This document shows, in pieces, positions 55,131 through 63,948 of a stretch of 64,000 bases of DNA. Every line of letters begins with the position of its first letter. Position 1 is the stretch's first letter. Below the pieces are notes generated by a model. That model was not told where the DNA came from. It did not search any database and saw only the letters and a list, made by a program, of their open reading frames with translations. A program made the translations under genes and the position numbers. The stretch covers positions 19,966 through 83,965 of the forward strand of contig NZ_WMJX01000003.1 in the NCBI RefSeq assembly GCF_009711045.1. The letters run 5' to 3'. Source of the DNA: Myroides albus (GTDB taxonomy: Bacteria > Bacteroidota > Bacteroidia > Flavobacteriales > Flavobacteriaceae).

Positions 55131-55337
55131 ATGAACATAGGAGATCGTTTAATCAACTGGGTGGATTGTATTCTTGCTTGGTTTGATAGAATCAAAGGCT
55201 TTTTAAGTAATGCGGTTGCATTTTTTGAAAAACTAAAAGACTTAATTTTAGAGTACGTAGAATACTTTACAAAGAAAGTAGATGAATACACAGAAGAAGA
55301 ATTACAATTATTAGAAGAAGAACATTTCTTCATTTAA
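55131..55337 (+). CDS. Small amphipathic acidic protein, unknown
   Basis: 68 residues. The N-terminal half (about 1-45) is one or two amphipathic helices rich in Trp, Phe, Leu and Lys (WVDCILAWFDRIKGFL); the C-terminal part is strongly acidic (YTEEELQLLEEEHFF). No signal peptide. It is supported by a promoter element 38 bp upstream and a perfect terminator just downstream, and by sequence that fits a coding helix. It resembles no family I know; membrane-surface association is an inference. Confidence 0.6.
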   Translation: MNIGDRLINWVDCILAWFDRIKGFLSNAVAFFEKLKDLILEYVEYFTKKVDEYTEEELQLLEEEHFFI

Positions 55338-55344
55338 AAAATAA

Positions 55345-55390
55345 AAAGAATAGCCTTAAAATAATAATTATTTTAAGGCTATTCTTTTTT
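55345..55390. terminator. Bidirectional terminator
   Basis: Perfect inverted repeat with 22-bp arms (core AGAATAGCCTTAAAATAA) flanked by A- and T-runs. It serves the small protein gene on one strand and overlaps the end of the YkgJ gene on the other. Confidence 0.93.
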
Positions 55391-55868
55391 TCATTTCCTC
55401 TACAACTTCAAAAGCAGCAGGACAAATAGCTACATTCTTTAAAGTTAGATTGGTTATTTGATTAAACTTTTTGCGATCTGTATGGGGGTATTCTCGACAA
55501 GCTTTTGGTCTTACATCGTAAATCATGCAATAATTATCAGCATCCAAAAAAGTACAAGGTACACTTTGTAAAACATAATCCCTATCTTCATCAATACGCA
55601 AATACTGATCGATAAACTGTTGGGGTTTTAATCTCAGGTGCTTTGCTATTCTTTCAATGTCGGCATTGGTAAAAAGAGGTCCAGTAGTTTTACAGCAATT
55701 GGCACAGCTCAAACAATCTATTCGATCAAAAACTTGTTCGTGTATTTCTTCCATTTTGTAATCGAGATCCTTAGGAGGTTTCTTTTTTAACTTATCGAAA
55801 TACTTTTTATTCTCGTTATGCTTATCTTTGGCGAGTGTAGGAAGTTGTTTTAATACTTTATCCATCAA
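55368..55868 (-). CDS. YkgJ-family cysteine cluster protein
   Basis: 166 residues with the Zn/Fe-chelating Cys cluster of the CxxCxxCC family: CLSCANCC near residue 54, CTFLDADNYC with DVRPKACREYPH in the middle, and a last Cys in VAICPAAFE. Cytosolic, function unknown. The terminator hairpin covers its last codons. Confidence 0.88.
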   Translation of the reverse strand: MMDKVLKQLPTLAKDKHNENKKYFDKLKKKPPKDLDYKMEEIHEQVFDRIDCLSCANCCKTTGPLFTNADIERIAKHLRLKPQQFIDQYLRIDEDRDYVLQSVPCTFLDADNYCMIYDVRPKACREYPHTDRKKFNQITNLTLKNVAICPAAFEVVEEMKKRIALK

Positions 55869-55922
55869 CTAAATTTTGATGCAAATTTACAACCTCCATT
55901 TAATTTATTTACAATAATTACA

Positions 55923-56630
55923 ATGAAAGATTTATTAGGTAAGGCAATTTTAGATTTCCAAACAAATAATAATCCACAGAATATAATCACAGAAACAGAC
56001 ATTTCTGAATCTGAAGAAATGGATATTAATTATCTCTTTAGAAAATATGAAGAAATGCCTAAAATCGAACAAAAAGCACTTGATTTAGCTAAGGGAAAGA
56101 TACTTGATGTAGGTTGCGGTGCTGGAGCTCATTCCTTGCATTTAATCAAGAAAGGCTTCGATGTAAAAGCCATTGATATATCACCAAATTCAATTGAAGC
56201 TTGTCGCTTGAGAGGAATACAAGCTGCTGAAGTAAAAGATATTTTAGATTTAAAAGACGAAACTTTCGATACTATACTGCTGTTAATGAATGGAACAGGG
56301 ATATTTGGTAAACTTATAAATACAACAAAATACCTCACACATTTAAAGACGTTATTGAATCCAGGTGGACAAATATTAATAGACAGTTCTGACTTGATTT
56401 ATATGTTTGATACAGATGAAGATGGCGGCGTGTGGATACCAATGGAGAACAAAGATTATTATGGAGAATTAACCTTTACAGTTGAATACAAAGGGGAAAT
56501 TGACAATCCATTTAATTGGTTATACCTGGACTATAACACCTTGCAAAATGCTGCCCATGCAAATGGTTTTGAATGTGATTTAATTTACGAAGGAGACAAT
56601 TGTGATTACTTAGCTAAGCTATATATCTAA
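55923..56630 (+). CDS. Class I SAM-dependent methyltransferase
   Basis: 235 residues. Motif I ILDVGCGAGAHSLHL (about 60-75) binds S-adenosylmethionine, with the acidic motif II residue in VKAIDISP and ILLLMNGTGIFG as motif IV-like. An about 50-residue N-terminal helical extension. Substrate unknown. It is divergent from the YkgJ gene. Confidence 0.88.
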   Translation: MKDLLGKAILDFQTNNNPQNIITETDISESEEMDINYLFRKYEEMPKIEQKALDLAKGKILDVGCGAGAHSLHLIKKGFDVKAIDISPNSIEACRLRGIQAAEVKDILDLKDETFDTILLLMNGTGIFGKLINTTKYLTHLKTLLNPGGQILIDSSDLIYMFDTDEDGGVWIPMENKDYYGELTFTVEYKGEIDNPFNWLYLDYNTLQNAAHANGFECDLIYEGDNCDYLAKLYI

Positions 56631-56740
56631 TTGTAATTCAATACGATTCACCATTTCCTGCTCATCGCAGTAAAGTTGTGCTTATCACGATTAAAAGTGA
56701 TTTTCCTTTTATTGCCATATACAGTAGGTTTGACAAAATA

Positions 56741-56768
56741 AAAAAGAGGAAACTTAGTTCCTCTTTTT
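56741..56768 (-). terminator. Terminator after the DUF2059 gene
   Basis: Arms AAAAAGAGGAA and TTCCTCTTTTT around a short loop, directly before the stop codon of the minus-strand gene. Confidence 0.88.
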
Positions 56769-56773
56769 CTATT

Positions 56774-57172
56774 TTATTGCATATACTTCATCATAATTCC
56801 CTGTAATCCCATAGCCCATTCCTGACCTACTTTTTCACCCTTTTCCATTAATATTGTACTCTTAGTTGAAAGTTTCTTTCCCAAAGGTGTTTCATAAAAT
56901 TGGATTAGGTCTTTTACATCCTGATGTGTAAACTCACTCATATACAAATCAGCCATCTTATCTTTTAATACATTCAAGCTTGCATTTAGATCTTTTCTAA
57001 AATCTGCTCTTTTGTCTGATGGTATATTTTCTTCTAACTGACTTGTAAGTTTTTCAAAGATTGCAAGTTGCCCACTCATATCCATATACTTCTTAGTATC
57101 AGTTTTGAAATCTTGTGCAAAACTCACTTGAGATGCGAAGATTACAACAAAAGTAAATAGTAGTTTTCTCAT
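56774..57172 (-). CDS. DUF2059 secreted protein
   Basis: 132 residues: signal peptide ending VSFAQ, then an all-helical domain with DLIQFYETPLGKKL(S)TKS, the hallmark of DUF2059. Periplasmic, function unknown. It lies 38 bp downstream of queE on the same strand and may be co-transcribed. Confidence 0.85.
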   Translation of the reverse strand: MRKLLFTFVVIFASQVSFAQDFKTDTKKYMDMSGQLAIFEKLTSQLEENIPSDKRADFRKDLNASLNVLKDKMADLYMSEFTHQDVKDLIQFYETPLGKKLSTKSTILMEKGEKVGQEWAMGLQGIMMKYMQ

Positions 57173-57210
57173 ATTAAATTAATTTTTATAATTGGTAAAT
57201 GAAATACATA

Positions 57211-57843
57211 TTAAGGGATATCTAAATACTTATGTGTTTGTAAAGAGATTCTCCATTTGGGATTATTCTTAACGTATTCTATAATAAGTGGCATCATCTC
57301 CTGGCGTTTACCCCATTCAGTTTGGAGTAAAAGCAAAGCATTAGGATTTACCTTTGCAGCTTGTTCTTCAGCAAAGATGAAGTCGTGTTTATTATAAATT
57401 ACAACTTTTAACTCACTCGCTGCAGCATAAGCGCTCTCAGTAGGCAATTTAGTTTTCTTAGGCGATAAACAAACCCAATCAAAATCTCCAGACATTTCGT
57501 AAGCACCAGAAGTCTCAATATTAGTCTGCATACCTGCTTCTTTCAATTTAGAAGTTAAGTAATCTAAATTGTACATAAGAGGTTCTCCTCCTGTTATTAC
57601 AGCCAATTTTGCCTCTGACGAAGCATTAGCGACGATATCTTCAATCTTAGTTAATGGATGTAATTCTGGGTCCCAGCTTTCCTTAACATCACACCAATGA
57701 CAACCAACATCACATCCCCCTAAACGTATAAAATAAGCAGCACTTCCCGAATAAAATCCTTCTCCTTGAATAGTATAAAACTCCTCCATTAATGGCAATA
57801 CTCTACCCTCTTGTAACGCAAGATTACGTTCTTCTTGTAACAT
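57211..57843 (-). CDS. queE: 7-carboxy-7-deazaguanine synthase
   Basis: 210-residue radical SAM enzyme that contracts 6-carboxytetrahydropterin to CDG in queuosine/preQ0 synthesis. The radical SAM cluster is Cys44, Cys48 and Cys51 (C-x3-C-x2-C), preceded by EFYTIQGEGF; VITGGEP follows. Length and motif spacing fit QueE. No other queuosine gene is adjacent. Confidence 0.93.
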   Translation of the reverse strand: MLQEERNLALQEGRVLPLMEEFYTIQGEGFYSGSAAYFIRLGGCDVGCHWCDVKESWDPELHPLTKIEDIVANASSEAKLAVITGGEPLMYNLDYLTSKLKEAGMQTNIETSGAYEMSGDFDWVCLSPKKTKLPTESAYAAASELKVVIYNKHDFIFAEEQAAKVNPNALLLLQTEWGKRQEMMPLIIEYVKNNPKWRISLQTHKYLDIP

Positions 57844-57908
57844 ATTCTAATCTTCTTAATGGTTACAAAGATAAAGCATATTCAAGGTATAAACTTCCTA
57901 AATAAAAA

Positions 57909-57940
57909 AAACTTATTTGTTAGAATACAAATAAGTTTTT
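57909..57940 (-). terminator. Terminator of the ExbB-TonB-TPR operon
   Basis: Arms AAACTTATTTGT and ACAAATAAGTTT around loop TAGAAT with A- and T-runs; it lies between the TPR gene end and queE. Confidence 0.88.
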
Positions 57941-57954
57941 TAAAATTATAACAC

Positions 57955-59604
57955 TTAATTCGAAATTGCCTTTAATGTCTGTACTGCAAATTCATTGTTT
58001 GCTTCATATTGCAATGTCTTATTAAACATATCTTTTGCATTAGAAATATCATCTATGTTAGCATAATAAGCCCCCATAGCATTATAAGCTTCAACTAAAC
58101 GACTCTTATCACTATCTGATAGTTCCGTCTCCTTGCTATTAGCTAAAACAACCTTCTCAAATGTTTGATAAGCTTTGAAACGCGCTTCGTATGCTTCTTC
58201 GCTATTTATATTGCGATATGCTCTCGCTTGGAAAAAATAAGATTCAGTAATATTAGGAGCACTTGCAATAGTTCGATCAAAGTATTTAACCGCTTGTTTC
58301 ATGTAATCTTCCTGACCTTCTTTCATATCTAATCCTAAAGAATAATAACAATAAGCGATATAATAGTTATCGTAACTATAATTGCTTTGATCCTTAACTT
58401 CAGCAGAGATACTTAGCAAATCAATAGCTTCTTGAAACTTATCAGCTCTAAAAAGCTCTATTCCATAAGTATTAAAAGAAGATGCTATTTTTGAATCCAC
58501 TTGAACCGCTTTCTTTAAGCTTTCGATACCTTTACTGTATGTATGCTGTCCTTGCTTTAAATAGCTGATACCTAATTGCAGGTAATTCTCTGCAGACTTG
58601 TTTTTTATACTTTCAATAGCAGTACTACTCTTCGCATAATTGCCATTATTAAAAGTAGCCACAGCTAAATACTCATATACTCTATCATTTACTCCTTTAG
58701 ACTTTACTAAATCTTCAGCAAGTATCTCTAACTCTTTATAATTATTTGATTGCGCTAAAAACTTAGCATATCTCATCTTAGCCTCTAAAGAATTATCAGT
58801 AGCACTAACATACTTCTTATAGTTGTCATTTGCCTTAGCCAATAAATCGCTTTCATCAGCTTTATTTGTAGTCGACCATAAGTAATAAGTATCTGCAATC
58901 TCTCTGTAAACAGGTGCATAATCCGGAAACTCCTTATTAATTTCATTTAAAGAATTAATTGCTTCTTTAAAAGCCCTTGTACGTTTAGTAATAATTGCAA
59001 GCTCCATACGAGCCTCTAATAAATTAGGATCTAATATAGCGGCATCGCTAAAAGCAGCATATGCTTCATTATAATTGCTTTTAGCCAAATTAGCTTTAGC
59101 TACAATGAAAAAAGCGTAAGCATTCTGATAGTCTTGCTCCAACACTTTTTTAGCTATGCGCTCTGCTTCTTCAACATTTGGGTTCTTCGAATTCAAATAA
59201 GCTGCTGCCACAAGTAACTGTTCATGGTAGTCTTTCTTTCTCATTTCTTTCTCAGCCTTAGCAAATTTGTCTTTTGCTTCAGTTAAATTCGATGAATCAA
59301 GATCGATTTGCCCTAAACCAATATAATTTAAAGATCCCTTTTTCTTAACAGAGACACCTTGATTAAAAAAGTACTTAGCCGAATCAACTTGAGATTCTTG
59401 CAAATAAATATCTCCTAAATAATAATAGTTCTCACCTTCATTAGGTTTACTATCAATCAAATTTTTTAAAATATGCTTTGCCTTATCTAGTTGATCTCCT
59501 TTTATGGCTTTCTTTGCCTCTGCTAAGTCCTGTGCATGAAGTGCACCAGTACTACACAAAGCGCCAATTAATAAAGTAAGTGATAACTTATTGTGTTTAG
59601 TCAT
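57955..59604 (-). CDS. Tetratricopeptide-repeat protein of the TonB operon
   Basis: 549 residues: signal peptide (ending LHAQ), then TPR units along the whole length (for example YYYLGDIYLQESQVDSAKYFF, AYNAMGAYYANIDDISNAKDMF). Probably periplasmic. It is the last gene of the ExbB/ExbD/TonB cluster, 26 bp after the PstS-like gene. In Bacteroidota this gene order is common, suggesting assembly or scaffolding with the TonB motor; direct function is unknown. Confidence 0.85.
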   Translation of the reverse strand: MTKHNKLSLTLLIGALCSTGALHAQDLAEAKKAIKGDQLDKAKHILKNLIDSKPNEGENYYYLGDIYLQESQVDSAKYFFNQGVSVKKKGSLNYIGLGQIDLDSSNLTEAKDKFAKAEKEMRKKDYHEQLLVAAAYLNSKNPNVEEAERIAKKVLEQDYQNAYAFFIVAKANLAKSNYNEAYAAFSDAAILDPNLLEARMELAIITKRTRAFKEAINSLNEINKEFPDYAPVYREIADTYYLWSTTNKADESDLLAKANDNYKKYVSATDNSLEAKMRYAKFLAQSNNYKELEILAEDLVKSKGVNDRVYEYLAVATFNNGNYAKSSTAIESIKNKSAENYLQLGISYLKQGQHTYSKGIESLKKAVQVDSKIASSFNTYGIELFRADKFQEAIDLLSISAEVKDQSNYSYDNYYIAYCYYSLGLDMKEGQEDYMKQAVKYFDRTIASAPNITESYFFQARAYRNINSEEAYEARFKAYQTFEKVVLANSKETELSDSDKSRLVEAYNAMGAYYANIDDISNAKDMFNKTLQYEANNEFAVQTLKAISN

Positions 59605-59630
59605 GATATAGTGTGTTTATTAATTCTGAT

Positions 59631-60620
59631 TTATAATTCATTGCGAACGTTAAGTTCTCTTGGCGGGGTTTTAAATGGAACCAAACCTGACTTAAGTACT
59701 ATTCTCTGCCCTTTATACCCAGCGATATAAGATGCAAAACCAACACCTAATCCCGATTTACCTTGCGTATCTATCACGTATATCTTACGAGTTAAAGGAT
59801 ACTTTCCTTCGGCTATATTATTTTGACTCGCCTTATAATAGATACCGTCCTCCTTATTCTTTACACCTAAAACCTTAATATTCTTAAGTACATCTTTTAA
59901 CTCACCATCAGGTTGAACCAACCAATTTAGCCCAATAACACCGATTGCATTTGGATTCTCATTTACATATTTGACAACATCCTTAGTTGATGGTAAAAAA
60001 TAGGCATAATCCTTCGGAAAATCTCTACTTCCTGTTGCTTCTCTAAAAGCGGCAGATACCGAAGAACTATAATGATCAAATACCAAAATAGGATCTTTCA
60101 CTAACTCAGATTGCAAATCTTTCGTATCTCTTAGATAATCGCTCTTAACCAAGTTCTTCAAAACGCGATCATAATCTACAACAGAATCTTTAAAGCTTTT
60201 ACTGGTAACAAATACAATAGCATCCGTGGCAAAATGTGTGCGTTTAGGCGTAACTTTTCCAACAAAAAAAGCAAGTTCTTGTTCATTTAAGTCACGTGGA
60301 AGAATAGCTACTCTCAATGAATCTTTGAGCATCATACTTAATATCTCTTGTTGGGGTTTTGAAATTAAGTCAACTTTAGCACGTGTGTATTCATGTTCAA
60401 AAACTCTTGCCACATCCTCTGTAATTGGAAATACAGATTCCTCTACCAGAATAGAAATCTTTCCAGAAACTGGTGTCTCCTCGATCTCTTCAAAGTTAAT
60501 TTCCTTGGTATCATTAGACCCCAAACCACTTTTTTTATCACTTTTACACTGTGCAAATCCTAATCCTAACAAACATATTGTCAAGATAAAACGAGCTCTT
60601 TTGAGCACTACTCTATTCAT
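59631..60620 (-). CDS. PstS-like substrate-binding lipoprotein of the TonB operon
   Basis: 329 residues: lipobox LGFAQC (Cys26), then a PBP-like fold resembling phosphate-binding proteins (SGKISILVEESVFPITEDVARVFE, IGVIGLNW, YPLTRKIYVIDTQGKSG). There are no pstCAB genes here; instead it sits inside the TonB cluster, so a role other than phosphate import is likely. It may be anchored on the periplasmic side of a membrane. Confidence 0.82.
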   Translation of the reverse strand: MNRVVLKRARFILTICLLGLGFAQCKSDKKSGLGSNDTKEINFEEIEETPVSGKISILVEESVFPITEDVARVFEHEYTRAKVDLISKPQQEILSMMLKDSLRVAILPRDLNEQELAFFVGKVTPKRTHFATDAIVFVTSKSFKDSVVDYDRVLKNLVKSDYLRDTKDLQSELVKDPILVFDHYSSSVSAAFREATGSRDFPKDYAYFLPSTKDVVKYVNENPNAIGVIGLNWLVQPDGELKDVLKNIKVLGVKNKEDGIYYKASQNNIAEGKYPLTRKIYVIDTQGKSGLGVGFASYIAGYKGQRIVLKSGLVPFKTPPRELNVRNEL

Positions 60621-60723
60621 AAATAATCTTTATTACAAACTTAAACCAATCTAAGTTCTATAAAGATAAAAAGATTTATAAGAAAACATCCTTAAATAGA
60701 ATGATTTAACAAAAGCATAAAGT

Positions 60724-60754
60724 AAAAAAGGGCACCTAAACAGGTCCCCTTTTT
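60724..60754 (-). terminator. Hairpin after the small membrane protein gene
   Basis: AAAAAGGG-ACCT and AGGT-CCCTTTTT arms with one mismatch around loop AAACA. It could reduce transcription into the PstS-like gene. Confidence 0.7.
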
Positions 60755-60770
60755 ACTATTTCTAATAATT

Positions 60771-60986
60771 CTAATTCTCTTGCCTTAAACGGATGAATCT
60801 AAATACTCCGTAAACAATTAATAAAATACCAAATAGCATACGATTATTATATTCTAAAGCTATAGGCATATCCTTCCATACGATTAAAGTAATGCCGAGT
60901 CCGACATACAATAAAAAAAAACAGAAGCCAAAAAGAAACAGAAATCGCTGCAATAGCGATTTCTGTTCAAATTTATTTTTCAACAT
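60771..60986 (-). CDS. Small two-helix membrane protein downstream of tonB
   Basis: 71 residues from ATG 60986, which lies 5 bp after the tonB stop codon; longer in-frame starts would run into tonB. Two hydrophobic segments (FLFLFGFCFFLLYVGLGITLI and MLFGILLIVYGVFRFI) and a basic C-terminus (RLRQEN). Unknown function; its position suggests it belongs to the ExbBD-TonB complex. Confidence 0.72.
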   Translation of the reverse strand: MLKNKFEQKSLLQRFLFLFGFCFFLLYVGLGITLIVWKDMPIALEYNNRMLFGILLIVYGVFRFIRLRQEN

Positions 60987-60990
60987 ACGA

Positions 60991-61827
60991 TTATTGTACT
61001 TGAATTGTAATAGGTAATGTAAACTGAGAACGTACTGTTCTACCGTTTTGTTGTGCAGGTTTCCATTTTGGCATACCATTAAGAACACGCACTGCCTCTT
61101 TACCAGCTCCGTAACCAGGGTCACGAAGAACTTTGATATCAGTTAATGAACCGTCCTTCTCTACGATAAACTGAACAATAACTTGAATACGCTTAGTAGA
61201 TGAATCAATATCTGGTGTTCTAAATCTACTAACAAATTGTTTTTGGAAAGCTGGCATACCTCCAGGATAAGAAGCTTGAACTTGTACAGCAACGAATACT
61301 GTATTTTCATCTGTTTCTACTTTATCCTCTTTATTTGCGTCACCAGTTTTCTCACCAGTTTTAATTTCACCGTGTTTTTTATCTCCTTCAGCGTCTTTAG
61401 CTCCAGGATCAACATCGTCTTTGAAATCTTTTTGTTTTGGTGGTTCTTCATTCGCATTCTCCTTAGTATCAACTACAGGGTCTGTAAACTTTTTAGTATC
61501 GTTTACCGACTTCACTGCTGGAGGTGGCGGTGGTGGAACATCCTCAACTGGTGGTGGTGGCGGTGGCGGTGGTGGTAACTCCACATCAGGCATTTCAATT
61601 GTCTGAATCACAACCTCCTTATCAATTCCTTTATTTCGCTCTTTCCCTAATTCACCAAAAATCTTTGGAGAAAAAACTGCTAACGTAAAGAAAGCAATAC
61701 CTCCTATCAAAGAAAAAGTGGTCACTGTAGGGTTAGTAGCTCTAAGCTGATATGCTCCGTAAGATTTGTTACGTCCTTCGAAAACGATATCAAGCCAATC
61801 TTTTTTAAAGATATTTAATTTTGACAT
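60991..61827 (-). CDS. tonB: Energy transducer TonB
   Basis: 278 residues: an N-terminal cytoplasmic part with WLDIVFEGRNKSYGAYQLR (typical of Bacteroidota TonB), one membrane segment (about 33-53), two Pro runs (about 83-108), an acidic/Lys-rich linker and a C-terminal TonB domain (about 195-278, PKWKPAQQNGRTVRSQFTLPI). It transmits proton-motive force to outer-membrane receptors such as those encoded elsewhere in this window. Confidence 0.93.
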   Translation of the reverse strand: MSKLNIFKKDWLDIVFEGRNKSYGAYQLRATNPTVTTFSLIGGIAFFTLAVFSPKIFGELGKERNKGIDKEVVIQTIEMPDVELPPPPPPPPPVEDVPPPPPPAVKSVNDTKKFTDPVVDTKENANEEPPKQKDFKDDVDPGAKDAEGDKKHGEIKTGEKTGDANKEDKVETDENTVFVAVQVQASYPGGMPAFQKQFVSRFRTPDIDSSTKRIQVIVQFIVEKDGSLTDIKVLRDPGYGAGKEAVRVLNGMPKWKPAQQNGRTVRSQFTLPITIQVQ

Positions 61828-61858
61828 AATTTCTTTTATTTATCCTTAAGGACGTTTA

Positions 61859-62398
61859 TTAATTCTCACCTAACATTTCAACTTCTTCTGGAGTAATGTC
61901 TACAATAGCATAGGTTCCTATGTTCGTGATAGCCATTTCGTCCAAAATATCGATTAAGTTGCTATAATTTGCTTTATCACTTGCTTTAATAATAACAATC
62001 AATCCTTTTTCTACGTCTTGAGAATAAGCTTTAGCTTGCTTATCTTTCTCAAGTAGGACTTTTCTTATTCCTTCTTTTCCATAAGAAGATTCTGTAGGTC
62101 CTTCAAGTGGTGTACCAGGCATCCCCATATACCACTTCATTTTATTATCACCTCCAATTAGAACAGTCATTGTACGATTCTCATCAACCTTAATTTTTTC
62201 CTCTTTAGGAATATCTTCAGATTTATCAGGCATCGCCAAGTTCATTGATTGAGGCTTATTCATTGATGTTGTCAACATAAAGAATGTAATCAATAAGAAT
62301 GCTAAGTCAACCATCGCTGTTAAGTCAACTCCGGCATTTTGTTTCTTACTTCTTACTTTTTTATCCTTGTCGCCACCACCTGTATTTAATTCAGCCAT
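61859..62398 (-). CDS. exbD: ExbD/TolR family protein (second copy)
   Basis: 179 residues: cytoplasmic start, one membrane segment (about 28-48) with the functionally important Asp in VDLTAMVDLAFLLITFFML, then a periplasmic domain. One of two different ExbD proteins in the operon; a double ExbD is usual in Bacteroidota TonB clusters. Confidence 0.92.
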   Translation of the reverse strand: MAELNTGGGDKDKKVRSKKQNAGVDLTAMVDLAFLLITFFMLTTSMNKPQSMNLAMPDKSEDIPKEEKIKVDENRTMTVLIGGDNKMKWYMGMPGTPLEGPTESSYGKEGIRKVLLEKDKQAKAYSQDVEKGLIVIIKASDKANYSNLIDILDEMAITNIGTYAIVDITPEEVEMLGEN

Positions 62399-62418
62399 TT
62401 ACAGTATCTTTTTAATGA

Positions 62419-63036
62419 TTAAAAATCTTCATTTCTCAAACCTGTAACCAAGAAAAACTTGTTTACTCTTTGCTCCTGAAGAATGTTCATAACTTTTTTA
62501 ACTTGAGGGAATTCTTCTTCAGCATCCCCTTTGATAGCAACGTTTAAGACAAGTTCATTCTTTTCTTTGGCAACAAGACGTGCACATTGAACCCAATCTT
62601 TTAATTGGTTATTTAGTGAATCTGTAGGTATACCACTTTGTGATGCACTTTGTTTTGTACGAACATCAGCTGGCAAACTTAGAAAGCTTTTTAATTCATT
62701 CATTGGAGAACCGATTCCCTCCAAATATGAAAATGCTAGCTTCTCATCCTCACTAAAAGTAATATTGTAACGCTCACCCATTTTTTCAAGAGTAGCTTTA
62801 CGATCTTCTTTTCCTAATACTCCAAAGAATACTTTACCTTCACCAAGTGTTACAGTAGCTAAGTTACTTTCAGGTAATTTAGTTTGAACTGTCGAATTTG
62901 GTGTATCTACTGGTAATGGCTCCGGAAGTTTAGCTGTAGAAGTTAATACGAAGAAAGTCAAAAGTAGGAAAGACACGTCACACATCGCGGTCATATCCAC
63001 TCTCATACTTTTCTTTTTCATTTTACCTTTTGCCAT
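62419..63036 (-). CDS. exbD: ExbD/TolR family protein (first copy)
   Basis: 205 residues: basic start (MAKGKMKKKSMRV), membrane segment with conserved Asp in DMTAMCDVSFLLLTFFVL, periplasmic domain with an insert relative to the second copy. It lies 21 bp upstream of the second exbD and downstream of exbB. Confidence 0.92.
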   Translation of the reverse strand: MAKGKMKKKSMRVDMTAMCDVSFLLLTFFVLTSTAKLPEPLPVDTPNSTVQTKLPESNLATVTLGEGKVFFGVLGKEDRKATLEKMGERYNITFSEDEKLAFSYLEGIGSPMNELKSFLSLPADVRTKQSASQSGIPTDSLNNQLKDWVQCARLVAKEKNELVLNVAIKGDAEEEFPQVKKVMNILQEQRVNKFFLVTGLRNEDF

Positions 63037-63111
63037 TGATTAGATCTTTTGATTAAGTTTTGCCAAAGGCAAATCCCAATCTATTAATACTTTATTTAAC
63101 TTAACCTTTAA

Positions 63112-63948
63112 TTATTTTACTAACCCTTTGAATCTTCTGTAAGATTGAGTAATAGCAAAACCAGCTTCGTCAATAGAGTAAGTTAATCTATCAATTTTTG
63201 TAGTAAATGAGTTATACATTACGATTGCTAATGTAGAAGTACCAATACCTGTTGCAGTACATACTAACGCTTCAGAAATACCTGTTGCTAATGCAGCTGA
63301 GTCAGGAGTACCAGAAGTTGCTAAAGCAGAGAACGCTTTAATCATACCTGTTACTGTTCCTAATAATCCAACTAACGTACCAATAGATACTAATGTAGCT
63401 AATACAATCATATTTCTCTCTAACATTGGCATCTCTAATGTTGTAGCTTCCTCGATTTCTTTTTGAATAGCCTCAGTAGCTTCTTCACTACTAAAACCTT
63501 CTTTTTTCATCTCTTCGTATTTAATTAATCCAGCTTTTACAACGTTAGCAACTGACCCTTGTTGAGCGTCACATGCTTCCATAGCTTCGTTAATTCTACC
63601 AGCATTGATGCTTGCTTGAATTTCTTGTACGAATTTCCCAACATTTCCTTTTCCTGATGCTTTAGAAATCACAAAGAATCTCTCAATTGAGAAAACTACA
63701 GTCATTGTTAATAATCCAATTAACGCCGCTACTACAATTCCTCCTTTATAAACCATTCCCATGAAGTTTCCTGGAAGTGGGTGTCCATTTGGATCTCCAT
63801 TCTCAAAGTTAGATGGAGCTCCCATTACATACTGCCAAATAACATATCCAAATAATATACATAGCACAACTGCTGCAGATGCAATTACTCTACTTGCTCC
63901 TGAACTAGAACTTTTTTTCTCAACTGATTCGTTTGATACGTTTGTCAT
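63112..63948 (-). CDS. exbB: ExbB/TolQ-type MotA channel protein
   Basis: 278 residues with a MotA/TolQ/ExbB core: membrane segments at about 25-42, 70-90, 180-205 and 220-245, with LVGLLGTVTGMIKAF and ISEALVCTATGIG. It forms the proton channel of the motor with ExbD. First gene of the operon; its promoter must lie beyond 63948 or beyond the window end. Confidence 0.94.
   Translation of the reverse strand: MTNVSNESVEKKSSSSGASRVIASAAVVLCILFGYVIWQYVMGAPSNFENGDPNGHPLPGNFMGMVYKGGIVVAALIGLLTMTVVFSIERFFVISKASGKGNVGKFVQEIQASINAGRINEAMEACDAQQGSVANVVKAGLIKYEEMKKEGFSSEEATEAIQKEIEEATTLEMPMLERNMIVLATLVSIGTLVGLLGTVTGMIKAFSALATSGTPDSAALATGISEALVCTATGIGTSTLAIVMYNSFTTKIDRLTYSIDEAGFAITQSYRRFKGLVK

Noticed and set aside
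55076..55333. Ser-rich minus-strand ORF opposite the 68-residue protein
   Set aside because: Composition is that of a shadow frame, and the promoter element and helix-like sequence support the plus strand.
61237..61606. Plus-strand ORFs opposite tonB with Trp/Gly-rich translation
   Set aside because: They are the antisense of the Pro-rich linker of TonB, which yields Trp/Gly codons without selection.
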